Below, piece by piece: positions 6,854-11,357 of a stretch of 11,357 nt of DNA. The notes beneath the pieces were generated by a model. The model saw only the letters and a program-made list of their open reading frames with translations, was not told the origin of the DNA and made no database searches. A program made the position numbers and the translations under genes. Source of the stretch: Actinomycetota bacterium (GTDB taxonomy: Bacteria > Actinomycetota > Humimicrobiia > Humimicrobiales > Humimicrobiaceae); assembly GCA_028718045.1 (NCBI GenBank), contig JAQUMQ010000023.1:1-11357 (forward strand), in the 5' to 3' direction. Every line of letters starts with the position of its first letter. Positions within the stretch are counted from its first letter, which is position 1.

Positions 6854-7222
6854 ATGATAAATATTTTGGTAGTCGATGATTCGAGGGTTATAAGAAAATT
6901 AATTTTAAACATCTTAAACGATGAGAATTTTCATTGCATAGAAGCGGAAAACGGCATCGATGCATTAGAAAAGCTTGTAATAAAAAACGTCGATCTAATA
7001 ATAACAGACTTGAATATGCCGCAAATGTCTGGGCTTGAGTTGGTAAAAACCATAAGGTCAAGCGAGGTTTACAATAAAATACCGGTAATAATATTGACGA
7101 CCGAAAAGAACCGGCAAGAGCAAGAAAATTGTCTTGATGCGGGAGTAAATATTTATTTGATAAAACCCCTGTCTCCTGAAGAACTTGAAACAAACATTAA
7201 TAATTTATTAAAAAAATATTAA
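6854..7222 (+). CDS. cheY: Chemotaxis response regulator CheY (second copy)
   Basis: This 122-residue single-domain receiver has D8-D9 (ILVVDDSR), phosphoacceptor D52 (IITDLNMP), T82 or T83 (ILTTEK), Y101 and K104 (YLIKP). The ATG is well supported by GGAGG at 6842-6846 with 7 nt spacing. It ends 30 bp before cheA, so it is the CheY closest to the kinase gene. The pair could divide roles as motor-binding regulator and phosphate sink, or serve different outputs, but the sequence alone does not say which is which. A 16-bp AT-only palindrome (6824-6839) lies just upstream of its ribosome binding site. Confidence 0.93.
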   Translation: MINILVVDDSRVIRKLILNILNDENFHCIEAENGIDALEKLVIKNVDLIITDLNMPQMSGLELVKTIRSSEVYNKIPVIILTTEKNRQEQENCLDAGVNIYLIKPLSPEELETNINNLLKKY

Positions 7223-7252
7223 AAATTTTTTTTATAATCAACAGAGGCTGCA

Positions 7253-9139
7253 ATGAACGACTTCATAAAATCCGAAATGCAGGAATTTGTAAATGATTTT
7301 TTAATAGAGTCTAAGGAACTCATAGAGAACATAGACAACGACATCATATCGTTGGAAAAAGAACCCGACGATGACAATTGTTTAAACAACATTTTCAGAG
7401 CAATTCATACGATAAAGGGTACCTCATCTTTTATGGGGCTGGAAAAGATAACAAATTTCAGTCACGAATTGGAAAGTGTTTTAAATCTTTTAAGAAACAA
7501 GCAGATAACACTTAATGATCAAATAATGGATATAGTCTTGGAATCCATCGATTTAATAAAAGTATTATTACAGGACGTGGAAAATGGTTTTTGTTCTGAT
7601 ATAGATACAAGTTTATGTAAAGTAAAACTTACGGAAATAATAAATAACGACAGCAGCAATTACAATAAATCAAATATGGCAGACAGCCAGAAAAATACCG
7701 ATCAAGCTGCCGAAAACAATCTCGAAAACAAAAAAGATGGCATCGACATAAAAAGCAATGCCCAGGAATATAAAAAAATCGGAGAAATACTTGTAGAAGA
7801 AAAACATATCAGCAAAGAAGATGTCGATGATGCATTATATAAGCAAGCTCTGGATCCAAAAATCGGAGAGATACTTGTAGATGAAGGAAAGATTTCAGAA
7901 AATACATTAAAAAAAGCGCTTCAAAAACAAAAAAAACCTGAAACGCAGCCCGAATCTACGATGCGTGTAGAAGTAAAACGCCTCGATGATCTCATGAACA
8001 ACGTAAGTGAGCTAGTGTTGGCAAGAAACAGGTTAATGCAAATCAGTAAGTATTTTGAAAATTTATTGGAAAATAACAATATCACAGTAAAATTATCGGA
8101 GCTTGCAAATAATTTCGACATTTTAACTTCGGATATGCATGCTTCGCTTATGAAGGTCCGAATGATTCCCATTAACAAACTGTTCAACAAATTTCCCAGA
8201 ATGGTAAGAGACCTGGCAAAAAATACAAACAAGGAAATAGAGCTTGCAGTCTTTGGTGATGATACGGAACTGGATAAATCAATCGTAGAAGAACTAAACG
8301 ATCCTATGCTGCATTTGATAAGAAACGCGGTTGATCACGGAATCGAATCTCCTCAGGAAAGAATAAGCAAGGGGAAACCGGCAAAAGGAACCATAACCAT
8401 TAGCGCATATCAAAAAAGCAACAGCATCATCATCGACGTAAAAGATGACGGAAAAGGTATAGATGCAAAAAAAGTTTTAGAAAAAGCTCTTGAAAAGAAA
8501 ATAATTTCCCAGGAAGAAGCAAAATCTGCCACCAATTCAAAAATATACCAGTTGATTTTTGCTCCGGGTTTCAGTACGGCAAAAAAAGTCAGTGACATTT
8601 CCGGCAGAGGTGTGGGTATGGATGTAGTAAAAACCAATATCGAAAAGCTAAGAGGGACAATCAGCACCAGCAGCGAATTAGACAAGGGCACAACCATATC
8701 TTTGAAAATTCCGGTCACCCTGGAAATAATGCAGGCACTTATAGTTGAGTCTTACGATCAGTCTTTTGCCGTTCCGTTAACATCCATTACCAATGTATTG
8801 AGTTTAAATGAAGACGATATCGAAACAATAAGAGAAAAAGAAGTTTTACACATGAAAGACTATGTTCTTTCGTTGGTAAGATTGGAAAATATTTTCAATA
8901 TCGATGTTTCCGAAAAGAAAAAGAAGGAATTCGTAATCATTTTAGATTCTTCGGAATCAAAAATCGGTTTGATAGTGACCGGAATAATAGGCAAGGAAGA
9001 AATAGTCATAAAAACTTTGGATTCCCACATATGCAATTCAAGATACATCTCAGGTGCAACAATTCTCGGCAACGGCTTAGTCTCGCTGGTTATCGATGTC
9101 GCCGAATTATTGAAATTCGTTTTGGAAAAAGATATTTAA
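7253..9139 (+). CDS. cheA: Chemotaxis histidine kinase CheA with MshEN-like insert in place of P2
   Basis: The 628-residue protein keeps four of the five CheA modules. P1 (about 5-115) has phosphorylated H52 in AIHTIKGTSSF. P3 dimerisation spans about 236-300 (MRVEVKRLDDLMNNVSELV). The P4 ATPase spans about 300-488, with the N box HLIRNAVDHGIE (354-365), DDGKGID (398-404), FAPGFST (436-442) and GRGVGMDVV (451-459). The CheW-like P5 spans about 490-622. Between P1 and P3 a low-complexity Asn/Lys/Ser linker (about 130-172) leads into two consecutive 24-residue motifs (175-198 and 203-226). Each begins KIGEILV and ends in a KQ pair, like the repeats of the MshEN cyclic-di-GMP-binding domain. No P2 CheY-docking domain is recognisable. 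The ATG is preceded by AGAGG with 5 nt spacing. CheA autophosphorylates and passes phosphate to CheY and CheB. Confidence 0.95.
   Translation: MNDFIKSEMQEFVNDFLIESKELIENIDNDIISLEKEPDDDNCLNNIFRAIHTIKGTSSFMGLEKITNFSHELESVLNLLRNKQITLNDQIMDIVLESIDLIKVLLQDVENGFCSDIDTSLCKVKLTEIINNDSSNYNKSNMADSQKNTDQAAENNLENKKDGIDIKSNAQEYKKIGEILVEEKHISKEDVDDALYKQALDPKIGEILVDEGKISENTLKKALQKQKKPETQPESTMRVEVKRLDDLMNNVSELVLARNRLMQISKYFENLLENNNITVKLSELANNFDILTSDMHASLMKVRMIPINKLFNKFPRMVRDLAKNTNKEIELAVFGDDTELDKSIVEELNDPMLHLIRNAVDHGIESPQERISKGKPAKGTITISAYQKSNSIIIDVKDDGKGIDAKKVLEKALEKKIISQEEAKSATNSKIYQLIFAPGFSTAKKVSDISGRGVGMDVVKTNIEKLRGTISTSSELDKGTTISLKIPVTLEIMQALIVESYDQSFAVPLTSITNVLSLNEDDIETIREKEVLHMKDYVLSLVRLENIFNIDVSEKKKKEFVIILDSSESKIGLIVTGIIGKEEIVIKTLDSHICNSRYISGATILGNGLVSLVIDVAELLKFVLEKDI
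7775..7930 (+). other. MshEN-like tandem motif region inside CheA
   Basis: This stretch encodes CheA residues 175-226. Motif 1 runs KIGEILVEEKHISKEDV to KQ198. After the spacer ALDP, motif 2 runs KIGEILVDEGKISENTL to KQ226. The family pattern is roughly R-L-G-x-x-L-x-x-x-G-x-I/L, then a Leu-rich helix ending in Q, twice with a short spacer. Both copies here have Lys at the Arg position. Copy 1 has Lys where copy 2 has the conserved Gly (G212). The assignment rests on pattern recognition, and ligand binding is not proven. Confidence 0.65.
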
Positions 9140-9164
9140 GTTTTTAAATCCATTCTGCCGATAT
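9136..9164 (+). promoter_or_regulatory. Weak sigma-28-like promoter candidate upstream of cheW
   Basis: TTAAGTTT (9136-9143, overlapping the cheA stop) and GCCGATAT (9157-9164) each match 7 of 8 positions of the flagellar sigma-28 consensus (TAAAGTTT and GCCGATAA). The spacer is 13 bp, not the usual 11, which weakens the case. Confidence 0.25.
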
Positions 9165-9374
9165 ATCTATATGTATGTATTTTTATTAAATAAATATTAA
9201 TACTTATTTTTATAAAATAATTTGAATTATATTAAAGAAATATTTCAAATAAATAAAACAACGCCAGTAAAATTTAATTTTGTATCCTGATTGCCATTTA
9301 ATTTTACATGCTGATTGCCAAATAAAAATATAGATATATATAAAAATTAAAATTTTATCAGGAAAGGAAAATTT
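9140..9374. other. 235-bp non-coding gap between cheA and cheW
   Basis: This is the longest gap in the plus-strand cluster and is extremely AT-rich. It holds a sigma-28-like match at its left end and an imperfect AT-only palindrome at 9188-9209. A 24-bp tandem repeat lies at 9272-9319, and the cheW ribosome binding site (AAAGG) is near its right end. No open frame with coding character was seen. The size suggests that cheW and the receptor gene may have their own promoter. Confidence 0.5.
9272..9319 (+). repeat. Tandem direct repeat, two 24-bp copies
   Basis: Copy 1 (9272-9295) and copy 2 (9296-9319) match at 21 of 24 positions. Each reads ATTTAATTTT, a variable 5-bp block, then CTGATTGCC or TGATTGCC. 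The three mismatches all lie in the middle block (GTATC versus ACATG). The repeat starts about 100 bp before the cheW ATG. It could be a double binding site for a regulator or a neutral duplication. Confidence 0.8.
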
Positions 9375-9875
9375 ATGAATGCTACCGCAACCGTAAAAGA
9401 TACCGATATCAGAGGTCTTGTAACCTTTAAGATCGGCGAAGAAGAATTCGGAGTAGATATTCTGTCTGTCGAAACAATTATAAGAATGATGGAAATCACA
9501 AAAATTCCGAGAGCTCCGGAATTTGTCGAAGGTGTCATCAATTTAAGGGGAATGATAATTCCGATAATAGATTTCAGAAAAAAATTTAAAATGAATCCTC
9601 GCGATGAAGGCAAAGACACAAGAATTATAGTAACCAATGTCGGAAACAAGCAAATGGGGTTTATTGTCGACAGCGTTTCGGAAGTAATAAGACTTCCTGT
9701 AACCGCTATCGATCCTCCTCCTTCGATAGTCTCGGGAATCGAAGCAGAATATATCGACGGAGTCGGCAAACTGGATGACAGGCTGCTTATTTTGATAAAT
9801 ATCCAAAAACTTTTTGACGAGAGCGAAAGAGAAAATCTTGAAAAGCTCGAAAAAACCCTCAGCAAACAGCAATGA
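9375..9875 (+). CDS. cheW: Chemotaxis coupling protein CheW
   Basis: The 166-residue protein is a single CheW domain, the scaffold that links receptors to the P5 domain of CheA in the receptor array. Diagnostic segments are LVTFKIGEEEFGVDILSVE (15-33), IPRAPEFVEGVINLRG (44-59) followed by IIPIIDFRKKF (61-71), and GFIVDSVSEVIRL (95-107). The NLRG/IDFRKKF region forms the receptor- and kinase-facing surface in the family. The acidic, Leu-rich C-terminal tail (about 145-166) is probably helical. The ATG has AAAGGA about 7 nt upstream. The gene is separated from cheA by 235 bp but from the MCP gene by only 52 bp, so it is more likely co-transcribed with the receptor. Confidence 0.95.
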   Translation: MNATATVKDTDIRGLVTFKIGEEEFGVDILSVETIIRMMEITKIPRAPEFVEGVINLRGMIIPIIDFRKKFKMNPRDEGKDTRIIVTNVGNKQMGFIVDSVSEVIRLPVTAIDPPPSIVSGIEAEYIDGVGKLDDRLLILINIQKLFDESERENLEKLEKTLSKQQ

Positions 9876-9927
9876 ACTTTTTAAAAATAACAAATCCAAT
9901 AAATAAATTTTTCAAAAGGAGTATTTC

Positions 9928-11357
9928 ATGAAAAAATTAAGCCTTTCGGTAAAAATAATAATAATCGTCGTCCTTGTTTCAGTCATAGCTTTTGCAGGCA
10001 TGATATCATTTACTTCCGTAAGGACATTTAACGAAATCAAATCGCTGACAAATGATATAGCAGGATATATGGCTGGACAATATTCTTCGGAGGTTAACAA
10101 CAAGCTTGAGGATGCCATGAGTACCGCAGAATCCATTGCCCAGACTTTTGAAGCCTTGATAGAAAACGATAATGCAGACAGACTTCTCGGAAACAACATC
10201 TTAAAAAATATATTGGTTAAAAATGAAGATTTTTTTGGTGTCTGGGTTTGTTTTGAACCCAATGAATTTGATGGCAATGATTATCAGTACAAAACCTCGG
10301 AAGATAAGAGCAGCGATTCAAGCGGGAGATATATTCCTTACTATACCAGAAAAAACAACGAGATTAACTTAACGGCTTTGGTCGATTACGACAAACAGGG
10401 CTCAGGAGATTATTACCTTGCCGCACGAAATAGCGGTGAGGAAACCATCGCAAATCCTTTCTTATATAACGTAGATGGCAAAGAAACATTAATGACAAGC
10501 CTTACCGTTCCGATCAAAAAAAACAACAAAGTAATCGGTGTCGCAGGTGTCGATATATCTCTTGAATATTTAAACAGTTTGATTAAAGATATCAAGCCAT
10601 ATGAAACCGGATATGCGGTAATTATTGCAAACAACGGAACATATGCGGCAAGCCAAGACAGCACAAAATTAAATACCTCAATGATAGCAGACGAGGGAAA
10701 TAAAAATGTGGATTCGGTAAAAAACGGATTATCGTATCAAACGGTTGTGTTCAATAAAGACCTTGACACGGATGTTGTGGGATCTTATTATCCTATTTCC
10801 ATCGGTAAAACCAAAACTCCATGGAGTTTTGCGGTAGGAGTGCCTTTGGATAAAACCCTTGCCGCTTCAAAAAGTGTCGTTACCATAACGATAATCATTG
10901 CTTGTGTTTCCTTAGTATTATTGATCGTAATCGTATTCATATTTGTAAGAAGAATGATGAAACCAGTCAAAAAGATAGCCGACATATCGGTAGCTATGTC
11001 AAAAGGAGACTTTTCACAAAAAATCGAAGTCAAGTCTCATGACGAAATAGGGCAAATGGCGACGGCATTAAACGACATGCTAAACGGCGTAATAGGCGAA
11101 GGTTTGTCGATAAAAAAAGGAATATCGGATCCGTTTTTTACAACAGATAAAAATTTGATCATTACATATTTGAACGAAGAGATGTCTAAGCTTGTGGGAT
11201 ATTCATATGAGGAATCAGTCGGTAAATTAACTGCCGATCAACTTTGCGGAACCGACAGGATAAAAAATGGATTGGAAAGAAGTATGAATGAAAACTTTGT
11301 CCATAAAAATCAAAAGTCGCAAATCCTTAACAGGCAGAAAAAAGAAATACCGATAGT
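9928..11357 (+). CDS. Methyl-accepting chemotaxis protein, dCache-HAMP-PAS, C-terminus cut off
   Basis: The frame is open for 476 codons to the window edge, so the methyl-accepting signalling domain lies outside the window. Visible parts in order are TM1 (about 9-29) and a large periplasmic dCache-type sensor (about 40-308). The sensor contains GVWVCFEPNEFDG (104-116), GRYIPYYTR (133-141), ANPFLYNVDGKETLMTS (175-191) and GVAGVDISLEYL (204-215). TM2 follows (about 317-341), then a HAMP domain (342-388, ending in HDEIGQMATALNDMLNG) and the start of a PAS domain (about 398 onward, DPFFTTDKNLIITYLNEEM). The dCache ligand cannot be told from sequence, and the PAS has no cofactor motif I can recognise here. 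The start ATG follows AAGGAG with 6 nt spacing. Since the signalling domain is absent, identity as an MCP and not a sensor kinase rests on architecture and on the adjacent cheW. Confidence 0.88.
   Translation, partial: MKKLSLSVKIIIIVVLVSVIAFAGMISFTSVRTFNEIKSLTNDIAGYMAGQYSSEVNNKLEDAMSTAESIAQTFEALIENDNADRLLGNNILKNILVKNEDFFGVWVCFEPNEFDGNDYQYKTSEDKSSDSSGRYIPYYTRKNNEINLTALVDYDKQGSGDYYLAARNSGEETIANPFLYNVDGKETLMTSLTVPIKKNNKVIGVAGVDISLEYLNSLIKDIKPYETGYAVIIANNGTYAASQDSTKLNTSMIADEGNKNVDSVKNGLSYQTVVFNKDLDTDVVGSYYPISIGKTKTPWSFAVGVPLDKTLAASKSVVTITIIIACVSLVLLIVIVFIFVRRMMKPVKKIADISVAMSKGDFSQKIEVKSHDEIGQMATALNDMLNGVIGEGLSIKKGISDPFFTTDKNLIITYLNEEMSKLVGYSYEESVGKLTADQLCGTDRIKNGLERSMNENFVHKNQKSQILNRQKKEIPI

Noticed and set aside
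9188..9209. Imperfect 22-bp AT-only inverted repeat in the cheA-cheW gap
   Set aside because: The pairing is weak with one mismatch and no G-C pairs in a useful position. It is not persuasive as a terminator after cheA.
9347..9865. Open frame of about 170 codons on the minus strand across cheW
   Set aside because: It is antisense to a clear CheW domain, has low-complexity Ser/Ile-rich composition and no ribosome binding site, so it is a shadow of the real gene.

Overview
The window is one chemosensory locus from an AT-rich bacterium (about one-third G+C by eye). Its Lys/Asn/Ile-rich proteins, Shine-Dalgarno-like sites, and the mix of CheX, a HEAT-repeat protein, an HDOD protein and a dCache-HAMP-PAS receptor suggest a low-GC Desulfobacterota or a related flagellated Gram-negative lineage. 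That taxonomic call is an inference. No rRNA, tRNA, CRISPR array or insertion sequence was recognised.

Layout. On the minus strand at the left edge are the N-terminus of an unidentified membrane-anchored protein (1-175) and an HD-GYP protein, a probable cyclic-di-GMP phosphodiesterase (229-1344). A 183-bp divergent intergenic region follows. From 1528 to the right edge every gene is on the plus strand: cheY1, cheX, cheB, HEAT-repeat protein, HDOD protein, cheR, cheY2, cheA, cheW and a truncated methyl-accepting chemotaxis protein (MCP). A stem-loop with a U-tract (5831-5867) lies between the HDOD gene and cheR. A 235-bp gap between cheA and cheW holds a 24-bp tandem repeat and a weak sigma-28-like match.

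How the genes work together. The MCP senses a periplasmic ligand (dCache) and probably a cytoplasmic cue (PAS). It signals through CheW to the kinase CheA, which phosphorylates one or both CheY proteins and the receiver domain of CheB. CheR and CheB set receptor methylation, and CheX probably dephosphorylates CheY-P. The HEAT and HDOD proteins sit between cheB and cheR and are probable accessory or output components of unknown role.

The most notable feature is in CheA. Between the phosphotransfer (P1) and dimerisation (P3) domains there is no recognisable P2 domain. Instead there are two consecutive 24-residue motifs of the type that forms the MshEN cyclic-di-GMP-binding domain. With an HD-GYP phosphodiesterase encoded divergently next to the cluster, this suggests direct cyclic-di-GMP input to the chemotaxis kinase. 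That is a hypothesis from motif recognition and gene context only.
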